Shown: one piece after another, positions 23,817-31,004 of the stretch
Position numbering within the stretch: the stretch's first letter is position 1
Layout of the letters: every line of letters begins with the position of its first letter
NCBI GenBank assembly: GCA_905234855.1
Contig: CAJOIU010000021.1
Span: 1-39,846, forward strand
Length of the DNA: 39,846 nucleotides
From: an uncultured Oscillospiraceae bacterium
GTDB taxonomy: Bacteria; Bacillota; Clostridia; Oscillospirales; Oscillospiraceae
Direction of reading: 5' to 3'
Program-made: the position numbers and the translations under genes
Notes under the pieces: model-generated
Told to the model about the DNA's origin: nothing
The model's input: the letters and a program-made list of their open reading frames with translations, nothing else
Databases searched by the model: none

Positions 23817-24926
23817 TTATTTGGCTGCCTTCTTGAAAGCAGATGTGTTCAGAAGCGAGATGACCAGCAGCACGGCAAAGCCGATGCATACCGCAATCTT
23901 GCCGTTTACGGAGATGCCGCCCGCGGAATAGACGCCGTCCGTGAGGCTGGCGGCGGAACCTGCGAGCTTGAAGTTATGCGCCAACGCCGCGCCCACGAGC
24001 ATGCCGAGCACCGTGACCGCGCTGTCGCCGTTGCCCTCGCCCGCGAGGATGAGCTGACGGAGCGGGCAGCCGCCCAGCAGCACGCTGCCCCAGCCCACCA
24101 GCGCCATGCCCAGCAGGTTCCAAAGCTGGCTCGCGTGGGCAATGGGCTGCAGATAGGCGGAGAAGCCGTGGAAATTGCCGAGGATGATGTTTCCGATCAG
24201 CACCGTTACGAAGATCGCGACGAACCCGGACAGCAGAGAGAAGTCCTTGAACATCACGGCGTCTCGCATACCGCCGACCATGCAAAGCCGCGCCTTCTGG
24301 GCGAGGGCGCCCACAACGACGGCCATCAGCAGAGAGACCAGCACGGTGGCGTGCTTGGATCCCGGGCCGCTCTCGGAAAAGGCGAAGATCGACGGCACGG
24401 CGAGGACCAGAAGGAACATCACGAGCAGCGCGGCGGGCAGAGAGATGCCCTCGCTCAGCGTGACCTCGTAGGTGCGCTTGAGGGAAAAGCCCCGCTTGAT
24501 GAAAAAGATGCCGATGAGGATGCCGAGGAAAAAGCCGGCCAGCCCCACGAAGGCGTTCAGATCGCCGCCGCCCATGCGGAGAACCATCCGCAGCGGACAG
24601 CCCAAAAACACCAGCGCTCCGATCATCACAAAAACGCCGATCAGAAAGCGCGTTGCGGGGGAGGAACCGGCTTTGGCCTTAAATTCTTTGGTGGCGACGG
24701 CCATGATCGTGGAGCCCAGAACGAGGCCGACGATCTCGGGACGGAAATACTGCACGGGCTCCGCCGAGTGAAGCTTCATGGCTCCGGCGATATCCCGCAC
24801 GAAGCAGGCGATGCAGAAGCCCATATTCGCGGGATTGCCCAGCGCTGTCAGCAGCAGCGCCGCGATGCCGACGACGACTCCGGCGATCGGCACCCATGGA
24901 TTGATGCGTTTGAACATGACAGACAC
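23817..24926 (-). CDS. yedE: YedE-family putative selenium (sulfur) transporter
   Basis: A 369-aa membrane protein with about ten hydrophobic helices, belonging to the YeeE/YedE family and matching the subgroup proposed to import selenium compounds (TIGR04112). Conserved cysteine motifs line the putative pore: GFCIACFVRD (about 36-45), FLGCPLRMVLRM (about 107), ARLCMVGGMRDA (about 215) and GGCPLRQLILAGEGNGDS (about 287). These paired Gly-Cys-Pro motifs resemble those of thiosulfate transporters. AAGGAGAG precedes the ATG and a near-consensus promoter lies at 24963-24991. It is probably co-transcribed with the TusA-like gene. Confidence 0.88.
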   Translation of the reverse strand: MSVMFKRINPWVPIAGVVVGIAALLLTALGNPANMGFCIACFVRDIAGAMKLHSAEPVQYFRPEIVGLVLGSTIMAVATKEFKAKAGSSPATRFLIGVFVMIGALVFLGCPLRMVLRMGGGDLNAFVGLAGFFLGILIGIFFIKRGFSLKRTYEVTLSEGISLPAALLVMFLLVLAVPSIFAFSESGPGSKHATVLVSLLMAVVVGALAQKARLCMVGGMRDAVMFKDFSLLSGFVAIFVTVLIGNIILGNFHGFSAYLQPIAHASQLWNLLGMALVGWGSVLLGGCPLRQLILAGEGNGDSAVTVLGMLVGAALAHNFKLAGSAASLTDGVYSAGGISVNGKIAVCIGFAVLLVISLLNTSAFKKAAK

Positions 24927-24943
24927 TCTCCTTCATGGATCGG

Positions 24944-24960
24944 ATGACGGTTTCTGTCAT
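24944..24960. promoter_or_regulatory. Palindrome in the yedE leader
   Basis: ATGAC (24944-24948) and GTCAT (24956-24960), with a 7-nt centre, form a symmetric site between the promoter and the start of yedE. The spacing resembles a LysR-type T-N11-A operator; the LysR gene is next door. Confidence 0.4.
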
Positions 24961-24962
24961 TC

Positions 24963-24991
24963 ATTTTAGAATATCGTCAGAGGTGTGTCAA
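24963..24991 (-). promoter_or_regulatory. Promoter of yedE
   Basis: On the minus strand TTGACA (24986-24991), a 17-nt spacer and TAAAAT (24963-24968). Confidence 0.85.
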
Positions 24992-25007
24992 ACAGGCAGT
25001 TACGATG

Positions 25008-25048
25008 AGCCGGTGCTGTTATCGCTTTTTTCGATAACAGCACCGGCT
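25008..25048. repeat. 17-bp perfect inverted repeat after the LysR gene
   Basis: AGCCGGTGCTGTTATCG (25008-25024) and CGATAACAGCACCGGCT (25032-25048) pair perfectly around a CTTTTTT loop. It begins 4 nt after the LysR stop. The T/A run is inside the loop and none follows the stem, so if it terminates transcription it does so atypically. Confidence 0.7.
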
Positions 25049-25051
25049 GCA

Positions 25052-25951
25052 TCATAGCCTTTTCAAAAACTCCACAAAGCGCTGCTCGGCGCTGCTGAGG
25101 AGCATATCCTTCGGATAAATGAGGTAGATATCCCGGCGAAGACCCACAGGATCCATGGCGAAAGCGATCAGCGTGCCGTCCGCGACCTCCCTCGCTACGG
25201 CCAGCGCGGACAGTACCGACACGCCCACCCCCTGCGCTACCATCTGCTTGATCGTTTCGGGATCGTCCACCCGGGCGAGGATATGGAGCTGATCCTTGGG
25301 AAAGCCGATGCCGGTCATATAATCCTGCACGGTGCGGTCGGTGCCGGAGCCCTCCTCCCGCGCCACGGTGGGTTCGGCCAGAAGCTCCCTGCCCAGCGCG
25401 CCCTGCTGATGCAGGCAGCGGTAATGCTCGTTGTTCGGCGCGACCATGACGAGCGTGTCCTGCGCCAAGGAGATATATTGGAAGACTTCCGGCTCCAGCT
25501 TTGCGCCGACGAAGCCCAGCCGCACGCTGCCGCTGCGGATGAGCTGATGGATCTCGGCGGAATCGCCCCGCCGGAGATGATAATGCTGCTGGGGATGTTT
25601 TTTCAGATAAGCGGCCAGATACCGGGGAAGGAGATACTGCCCCGGAACGGTGGAGGCGCCCAATAGCAGCGGTTCCGCTGAATTTTCGGTTACAAAGAGA
25701 GAAATCATCTCCTCGCAGTCAGCAAGGACGCGCTTGGCCATGGGATAAACGCGGCTGCCGGCGGCGGTGAGGCGCGGCAGATGCCGGTCAGCCCGCTGCA
25801 GCAGCGGCTGGCCGAGGATCTGTTCCAGCGTGCTGATATGCGCGCTGACGGTGGATTGGCTCAAAAACAGCGTTTCCGCTGCCCGGGAAAAACTGCCGCA
25901 TTCCACCACGGCGGTGAATGCTTCGAGCTGCTTGAGCGTTATCTGCGGCAT
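25052..25951 (-). CDS. LysR-family regulator of the selenium/sulfur genes
   Basis: A 299-aa LysR-type regulator. The start at 25951 has AAGGAGG about 7 nt upstream; longer in-frame versions run back into the DUF3343 gene in a different frame. The N-terminal winged helix covers residues 1-60 (LKQLEAFTAVVECGSFSRAAETLFLSQSTVSAHISTLE), followed by a periplasmic-binding-like effector domain (about 90-299). LysR regulators of this type are often encoded with YedE/YedF and DUF3343 genes in anaerobes. It lies downstream of the DUF3343 gene and probably regulates yedE, whose leader holds a palindrome. The ligand is unknown. Confidence 0.88.
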   Translation of the reverse strand: MPQITLKQLEAFTAVVECGSFSRAAETLFLSQSTVSAHISTLEQILGQPLLQRADRHLPRLTAAGSRVYPMAKRVLADCEEMISLFVTENSAEPLLLGASTVPGQYLLPRYLAAYLKKHPQQHYHLRRGDSAEIHQLIRSGSVRLGFVGAKLEPEVFQYISLAQDTLVMVAPNNEHYRCLHQQGALGRELLAEPTVAREEGSGTDRTVQDYMTGIGFPKDQLHILARVDDPETIKQMVAQGVGVSVLSALAVAREVADGTLIAFAMDPVGLRRDIYLIYPKDMLLSSAEQRFVEFLKRL

Positions 25952-25994
25952 GGCGGAGCCTCCTTCTTTCGGCGGGATAAATGACGGGCGCGGC

Positions 25995-26234
25995 TCATGG
26001 AAGCGCCATCTCGTGGAAGCCCGCGACCTCGATCCCGGCCTGCCGGATCGCCTGCTCTGTGGCTTCGCGCAGCTCCGGCGGTGCGCTCCAAGCAATGCCG
26101 CAGTCGGCGGAAAGAATCCGGGGCGCCGGGATGAGCCGCCCCCCAAGACGGTTTTGGCGGCATACCTTTTCCGTTGCCATGGCTTCGGCGGTGGTATGGA
26201 AGGTCACGATAAAACGCGGTTTTTTCTGCGGCAC
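25995..26234 (-). CDS. DUF3343 putative Se/S carrier protein
   Basis: A 79-aa protein of the DUF3343 family, described in Pfam as putative Se/S carrier-like. It uses a GTG start at 26234, with AGGAGG 7 nt upstream. The typical pattern is visible: a strand (RFIVTFHTTAEAMATEKVC), a Pro-rich turn with GGRLIPAPRILSADCGIAWSA containing the conserved Cys, and a C-terminal helix/strand (IRQAGIEVAGFHEM). It heads an operon with the LysR gene and accompanies yedE and the TusA-like gene, consistent with selenium or sulfur delivery. Confidence 0.85.
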   Translation of the reverse strand: MPQKKPRFIVTFHTTAEAMATEKVCRQNRLGGRLIPAPRILSADCGIAWSAPPELREATEQAIRQAGIEVAGFHEMALP

Positions 26235-26268
26235 GGCAAAAGCCTCCTCTGCTTGCGGCTGTGCGGCT

Positions 26269-26298
26269 ATTATATCACGCCCGGCGCTTTCTTGTCCA
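26269..26298 (-). promoter_or_regulatory. Promoter of the DUF3343-LysR operon
   Basis: On the minus strand TGGACA (26293-26298), an 18-nt spacer and TATAAT (26269-26274). Confidence 0.7.
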
Positions 26299-26338
26299 TG
26301 ACCGCAGCCGCTTCTTTGACAAAACGCAAAAGCGGATA

Positions 26339-26367
26339 TTGCAATTCATGGGGCGGAATGATAAAAT
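26339..26367 (+). promoter_or_regulatory. Promoter of typA
   Basis: TTGCAA (26339-26344), a 17-nt spacer and TAAAAT (26362-26367). A TTGACA further left (26316) has no -10 at the right distance. Confidence 0.75.
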
Positions 26368-26411
26368 AACCGTTTGTGTAGAAATGTTACGGAACAAAGG
26401 AAGAAAGCTAT

Positions 26412-28223
26412 ATGGCGAATCTGAGAAATATTGCGATCATTGCCCATGTCGACCACGGCAAGACCACACTGGTTGACGCGATGCTTGGTCAGTCCGGCGC
26501 GTTCCGCGCCAATCAGCAGGTGGCCGAGCGCGTGATGGATTCCGGCGATCTTGAACGCGAGCGCGGTATCACCATTCTGGCGAAAAATACCGCCATCCAT
26601 TACGGCGACACGAAGATCAACATCGTCGATACCCCGGGACACGCCGATTTCGGCGGCGAGGTGGAGCGCATCCTGAAGATGGTGAACGGCGTGCTGCTTT
26701 TGGTGGACGCGGCGGAGGGGCCGATGCCGCAGACGCGCTTCGTGCTGGAGCGGGCGCTGCAGCTCGGGCACAAAGTGATCGTCGTGGTGAACAAGATCGA
26801 CCGCCCCGATCAGCGGGTGTACGAGGTCATCGACGAGGTGCTGGAGCTTCTGATGGATCTCGGCTGCACGGATGAGCAGCTCGATTCCCCGATGCTGTTC
26901 GCCTCTGCGCGGCAGGGGATCTGCTCCGTCTCGCCGGAGGTGCAGGGTACGGACCTGAAGCCGCTCTTCGATGCGATCGTGGAGTATATCCCGGAGCCCG
27001 ATCAGCCGGTGGACGAGCCGTTCCAGATGCTCGTGAGCTCTATCGATTATAACGAATACGTCGGCCGCATCGCCATCGGACGCATCGAGCGGGGCTGCAT
27101 CCGCCAGAACGAGGAGATCGTCGTTTGCGACTACCACGGCGACCGCCCGACGCGCAAGGCCAAGGCCGTGAGCCTTTATGAGTTCGAGGCGCTGGGCAAA
27201 GCGCCCGTCACCGAGGCCTTTGCCGGCAATATCATCGCCATGAGCGGCATCGGCGACGTCACTATCGGCGATACTGTCTGCGCCCCCGCTGCGGTGGAGC
27301 CGCTGCCGTTCGTAAAGATCTCCGCCCCGACCATCGAGATGACCTTCTCGGTAAACGACAGTCCCTATGCCGGGCGCGAGGGCAAGTGGGTCACGAGCCG
27401 CAACATTCGCGACCGGCTCATGCAGGAGACCCTCAAGGACGTGTCCCTGCGCGTGACGGAGACCCAGTCCACGGACGCCTTCAACGTGGCCGGACGCGGC
27501 GAGATGCACCTTTCCATCCTCATCGAGACGATGCGTCGGGAAGGGTATGAGTTCCAAGTATCTCCCGCGCGCGTGCTGTTCAAGGAGATCGACGGGAAGA
27601 CCTGCGAGCCGATGGAGCGCGTCGTTCTGGACGTGCCGTCGGAATGCGTAGGCTCCGTTATGGAAAAGCTTGGACAGCGTAAGGCGGAGTTTTTGCAGAT
27701 GAACCCCGTCGGTATGCGCATGAAGCTCGAATTTCTCGTGCCGACGCGCGGACTGTTCGGTTATCGCAGCGAGTTTCTTACCGATACGCGCGGCGAGGGC
27801 ATCATGGCCTCCGTGTTCGATTCCTATGCGCCGCTGAAGGGCGAGGTGAAGCGCCGCAACACCGGCTCCCTCGTCGCGTTCGAGACCGGCGAGGCGCTGG
27901 CCTACGGCCTGTGGAACGCGCAGGAGCGCGGCGCGCTGTTCATCAGCCCCGGCACGGCGGTATATGCGGGCATGATCGTCGGCGAAAGCCCCAAGAAGGA
28001 GGACATCGTCGTGAACGTCTGCCGCGCCAAGCATCTGACGAATACCCGCGCCTCCGGCTCCGACGAGGCGCTGAGGCTCGTGCCGCCGAAGCAGATGAGC
28101 TTGGAGCAATGCCTTGAATTCATGGCGGACGACGAGCTTTTGGAGGTCACGCCGGAGCATCTGCGCCTGCGCAAGTCCATCCTGAACCACGAAAAGCGCA
28201 TGAAAAGCGAGCATCGGAAGTAA
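26412..28223 (+). CDS. typA: Translational GTPase TypA/BipA
   Basis: A 603-aa ribosome-binding GTPase involved in stress adaptation and large-subunit assembly. GTPase motifs: AHVDHGKTT (11-19), the switch sequence ERERGIT near 50, DTPGH near 75 and NKID near 130. These are followed by EF-G-like domains II, III and V and the TypA-specific C-terminal domain (from about residue 480: [39 protein letters not shown]). The length is normal (about 605). AAAGGAAG lies about 9 nt before the ATG. A 22-bp tandem duplication overlaps its last codons. Confidence 0.96.
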   Translation: MANLRNIAIIAHVDHGKTTLVDAMLGQSGAFRANQQVAERVMDSGDLERERGITILAKNTAIHYGDTKINIVDTPGHADFGGEVERILKMVNGVLLLVDAAEGPMPQTRFVLERALQLGHKVIVVVNKIDRPDQRVYEVIDEVLELLMDLGCTDEQLDSPMLFASARQGICSVSPEVQGTDLKPLFDAIVEYIPEPDQPVDEPFQMLVSSIDYNEYVGRIAIGRIERGCIRQNEEIVVCDYHGDRPTRKAKAVSLYEFEALGKAPVTEAFAGNIIAMSGIGDVTIGDTVCAPAAVEPLPFVKISAPTIEMTFSVNDSPYAGREGKWVTSRNIRDRLMQETLKDVSLRVTETQSTDAFNVAGRGEMHLSILIETMRREGYEFQVSPARVLFKEIDGKTCEPMERVVLDVPSECVGSVMEKLGQRKAEFLQMNPVGMRMKLEFLVPTRGLFGYRSEFLTDTRGEGIMASVFDSYAPLKGEVKRRNTGSLVAFETGEALAYGLWNAQERGALFISPGTAVYAGMIVGESPKKEDIVVNVCRAKHLTNTRASGSDEALRLVPPKQMSLEQCLEFMADDELLEVTPEHLRLRKSILNHEKRMKSEHRK

Positions 28224-28246
28224 AAAAAGCGAGCATCGGAAGCAAA
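28203..28246. repeat. 22-bp tandem duplication at the typA stop
   Basis: AGCGAGCATCGGAAG occurs at 28206-28220 and again at 28228-28242, flanked by A runs, with a 22-bp period. The first copy encodes the last residues and stop (TAA) of typA; in the second copy TAA has become CAA. Confidence 0.85.
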
Positions 28247-28254
28247 AAACGTGT

Positions 28255-28283
28255 TTGACAAAACACATTTTGTATAGTATAAT
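28255..28283 (+). promoter_or_regulatory. Consensus promoter of rpsO
   Basis: TTGACA (28255-28260), a 17-nt spacer and TATAAT (28278-28283): a full consensus sigma-A promoter. Confidence 0.92.
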
Positions 28284-28289
28284 CTCCTA

Positions 28290-28378
28290 GATTCTGCCCG
28301 TGTGCTTGGTTCCGGGAGCTATACGACCCGCTACTCAGCCGCAGGGCTTAGCAAATTATCGAAAGGAAGAGTATAACC
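28290..28378 (+). promoter_or_regulatory. rpsO 5' leader, possible S15-responsive structure
   Basis: About 89 nt separate the predicted start point from the rpsO ATG. The leader contains short complementary blocks (GCTA at 28318 with TAGC near 28350, CCC with GGG between them) that can form a multi-branched fold before the GAAAGGAAG ribosome binding site. In several bacterial groups S15 represses its own translation by binding its leader. Whether this leader does so is not shown by sequence alone. Confidence 0.4.
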
Positions 28379-28645
28379 ATGATCACAAAGGAACAAAAAA
28401 CCGCCATCATCGAAAACAACAAGACCCACGAGAACGACACCGGCTCGCCCGAGGTTCAGATCGCCATCCTCACCGAGCGCATCAACCAGCTCACCGAGCA
28501 TCTGAAGGTTCACAAGAAGGACAATCACAGCCGTCAGGGTCTGTTCAAGATGATCGGTAAGCGCCGCCGCCTGCTCGACTATGTGGCGAAGAACGACATC
28601 GAGCGCTACCGCGCGATCATTGCCAAGCTCGGCATCCGCAAGTAA
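28379..28645 (+). CDS. rpsO: 30S ribosomal protein S15
   Basis: An 88-aa primary 16S rRNA-binding protein of the small subunit platform. The family signature is complete: [49 protein letters not shown] and the [14 protein letters not shown] end. Length is exactly typical (88-89). GAAAGGAAG lies about 9 nt before the ATG. It precedes pnp, as in most Firmicutes, but with a strong terminator between them. Confidence 0.98.
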   Translation: MITKEQKTAIIENNKTHENDTGSPEVQIAILTERINQLTEHLKVHKKDNHSRQGLFKMIGKRRRLLDYVAKNDIERYRAIIAKLGIRK

Positions 28646-28680
28646 TCGCCGCTTGCATTTCTGAAGGGTATGAAGGTTTT

Positions 28681-28715
28681 GAGGGAGACAAGAGAATATT
28701 GTCTCCCTCTTTTTT
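28681..28715 (+). terminator. Terminator of rpsO
   Basis: Perfect 11-bp arms GAGGGAGACAA (28681-28691) and TTGTCTCCCTC (28699-28709), followed by TTTTTT. Confidence 0.95.
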
Positions 28716-28724
28716 ATGCCGCTT

Positions 28725-28743
28725 AAACGCTTTTGCGTTTTTT
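28725..28743 (+). terminator. Short second terminator or attenuator before pnp
   Basis: AAACGC (28725-28730) and GCGTTT (28735-28740) with a TTTT loop are followed by further T. It may back up the rpsO terminator; no clear pnp promoter was identified after it, so pnp may rely on readthrough or on a weak TAGAAT box at 28749-28754. Confidence 0.4.
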
Positions 28744-28784
28744 CTGGATAGAATAGATTCGTGTAAGGAAAGGGAAAAGAACAA

Positions 28785-30923
28785 ATGATCATCAAACACA
28801 AAACATTCGACAACCTCCATCGCTGGGAGATCGACTACTGCGGCCGTCCCCTCAAGATGGAAGTCGGCCGCATGGCCGAGCTCTGCAATGCCGCCGTGTA
28901 TGTGCAGTACGGCGAGACGACCGTGCTTTGCACCGTGACGGCCTCCGCCCGTCCCAAGGACGGCATCGACTACTTCCCCCTCGCCGTGGACTTCAACGAG
29001 AAGCTCTACGCTGTCGGCCGCATCCCCGGCTCCTTTATGCGCAGGGAGGGCAAGCCCTCGCTGCCTGCGGTTCTGGCCTCCCGCCTCATCGACCGCCCCA
29101 TGCGTCCGCTGTTCCCGTCCGACCTGCGCAACGACGTCGTGATCGCCTGCGAGGTCATGAATGTGGATCGTGACTGTTCCCCGGAGATCACCGCCATGAT
29201 CGGCGCGGCCGCCGCCGTCGCTATCTCCGACGTGCCCTTCAACGGCCCCATCGCCGGGATCGTCCTCGGCTATGACGGCGAGAAGTATCTCTTCAACCCG
29301 ACCCACGCCGAGAAGGAAACAAACCAGATGACCGTCACCGTCGCCGCGACCCATAAGAAGATCGTCATGATCGAGGCCGAGGCGAAGGAGATCCCCGACG
29401 ACGTGATGTACGAGGGTATCGTGCAGGCGCACGAGAAGCTGCAGCCCGTGCTCGATCTTATTGATCAGATGGTGGCCGAGGTCGGCAAGCCCAAGTTCAG
29501 CTATGAGCATGCCGCGTTCGACGAGGAGCTGTTCGAGAAGCTCGTCGCCAACGAGTTCGAGGGTATGGAGTACTGCATGGACACGGACGACAAGAACGTC
29601 CGCGAAGCCCGCGTGAACGAGTGGGTCACCGCCGTCGAGGAGAAATACGGCGAGGAGCATCCCGATCTCATGCAGTATATGGATGAGATCCTCTATAAGC
29701 TCCAGAAGAAGGTCGTCAAGAAGTGGCTGCTGGCCGGCAAGCGTGTCGACGGCCGCGCCATGAACGAGATCCGCCCGCTGGCCTCCGAGATCGACGTCGT
29801 CCCCGGTGTGCACGGCTCCGGCCTGTTCACCCGCGGTCAGACGCAGGTGCTTTCCATCGCCACGCTGAACACCCTCTCCGCCGCCCAGAAGCTCGATACC
29901 ATCTGGGAGGAGACGGAAAAGCGCTTCATGCACCACTACAACATGCCCAGCTACTCCACCGGCGAGGCGCGTGCCAGCCGCTCTACCAGCCGCCGCGAGC
30001 AGGGGCATGGTGCCCTTGTGGAGAAGGCTCTTGAAGCGGTCATCCCCTCCGCCGAGGAGTTCCCCTATGCCATCCGCGTGGTGAGCGAGGTTCTCTCCTC
30101 CAACGGCTCCACGTCGCAGGGTTCCATCTGTGGCACCACGCTTGCGCTCATGGCCGCCGGCGTTCCCATCAAGGCGCCCGTCGCGGGCATCAGCTGCGGC
30201 CTCATCCAAGACGGCGACGATTTCACGACGTTCATCGACATTCAGGGCGTGGAGGATTTCCACGGCGAGATGGACTTCAAGGTCGCCGGTACAAAGAAGG
30301 GAATCACCGCCATCCAGATGGACCTCAAGAACGACGGCCTCAAGCACGAGATCGTGAAGGAAGCCTTTGAGATCACCCACGAGGCGCGTATCCAGATTCT
30401 CGACGAGATCATGCTGCCCGTCATCAGTGAGCCGCGCCATGAGCTTGCGGCGACCGCGCCGAAGATGATCATGATGAAGATTGACCCGGATAAGATCCGC
30501 GAGGTCATCGGCTCCGGCGGTAAGGTCATCCAGAAGATCACCGCCGATACCGGCTGCAAGATCGATATCGAGGACGACGGCTCCGTGTATATCGCCTCGC
30601 AGGATATCGAGGCCTGCCGCGCCGCGAAGCAGACCATCGACAACATCGTGTTCGTGCCCGAGGTCGGCCAGCTTTACTACGGTCAGGTCGTCCGCGTCAT
30701 CCCCATCGGCGCCTTTGTGGAGCTGGTGCCGGGCAAGGACGGCATGGTGCATATCAAGGATCTTGAGTTCAAGCGCACCGAAAAGGTCGAGGACGTGCTG
30801 AACGTCGGCGACTGGACATGGGTCAAGGTCACGGAGATCGACGACCGCGGCCGCGTGAACCTCTCCCGCAAGGACGCTGTCAAGGAGCGTCAGCAGGCCG
30901 GCCTTCCCATCGACCGCGCCTGA
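28785..30923 (+). CDS. pnp: Polynucleotide phosphorylase
   Basis: A 712-aa 3'-5' phosphorolytic exoribonuclease of the RNA degradosome, forming a trimer. Two RNase PH domains (about residues 1-230 and 315-545) flank a helical linker. Then come a KH domain (IGSGGKVIQKITADTGCKIDIEDDGS near 565-590) and an S1 domain (GQVVRVIPIGAFVELVPGKDGMVHI near 630-655). The active-site segments are present, including STGEARASRSTSRREQGHGALVEKAL, a variant of the more common S-V-G-E-T...RREIGHG. Length and architecture are normal. Ribosome binding site AGGAAAGGGA. Confidence 0.97.
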   Translation: MIIKHKTFDNLHRWEIDYCGRPLKMEVGRMAELCNAAVYVQYGETTVLCTVTASARPKDGIDYFPLAVDFNEKLYAVGRIPGSFMRREGKPSLPAVLASRLIDRPMRPLFPSDLRNDVVIACEVMNVDRDCSPEITAMIGAAAAVAISDVPFNGPIAGIVLGYDGEKYLFNPTHAEKETNQMTVTVAATHKKIVMIEAEAKEIPDDVMYEGIVQAHEKLQPVLDLIDQMVAEVGKPKFSYEHAAFDEELFEKLVANEFEGMEYCMDTDDKNVREARVNEWVTAVEEKYGEEHPDLMQYMDEILYKLQKKVVKKWLLAGKRVDGRAMNEIRPLASEIDVVPGVHGSGLFTRGQTQVLSIATLNTLSAAQKLDTIWEETEKRFMHHYNMPSYSTGEARASRSTSRREQGHGALVEKALEAVIPSAEEFPYAIRVVSEVLSSNGSTSQGSICGTTLALMAAGVPIKAPVAGISCGLIQDGDDFTTFIDIQGVEDFHGEMDFKVAGTKKGITAIQMDLKNDGLKHEIVKEAFEITHEARIQILDEIMLPVISEPRHELAATAPKMIMMKIDPDKIREVIGSGGKVIQKITADTGCKIDIEDDGSVYIASQDIEACRAAKQTIDNIVFVPEVGQLYYGQVVRVIPIGAFVELVPGKDGMVHIKDLEFKRTEKVEDVLNVGDWTWVKVTEIDDRGRVNLSRKDAVKERQQAGLPIDRA

Positions 30924-30952
30924 TCGAACCGAATACGCCGCCCAAAGCGGCA

Positions 30953-30995
30953 AAAAGATCGCATGACCAAAACGGCCATGCGATCTTTTGTTTTG
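30953..30995. terminator. Bidirectional terminator after pnp
   Basis: Perfect 13-bp arms AAAAGATCGCATG (30953-30965) and CATGCGATCTTTT (30977-30989), then GTTTT on plus; on minus the stem runs into TTTTTG. It serves pnp and the convergent regulator gene. Confidence 0.92.
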
Positions 30996-31004
30996 CGGGC
31001 ATCG

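Noticed and set aside
23568-26234. Selenocysteine (TGA) codons in the selenium cluster
   Set aside because: The conserved positions in the TusA-like, YedE and DUF3343 proteins are cysteine codons and all frames end at normal stops.
28617-30953. Very long open frame (778 codons) opposite rpsO/pnp
   Set aside because: It mirrors the codon pattern of pnp, which is unmistakable, and has no ribosome binding site or family features. Similar long opposite-strand frames against typA (26346-28268), groEL (10917-12032), yhaN (6644-8329) and the PLP gene (17906-19408) are also codon-bias shadows in a high-GC genome.
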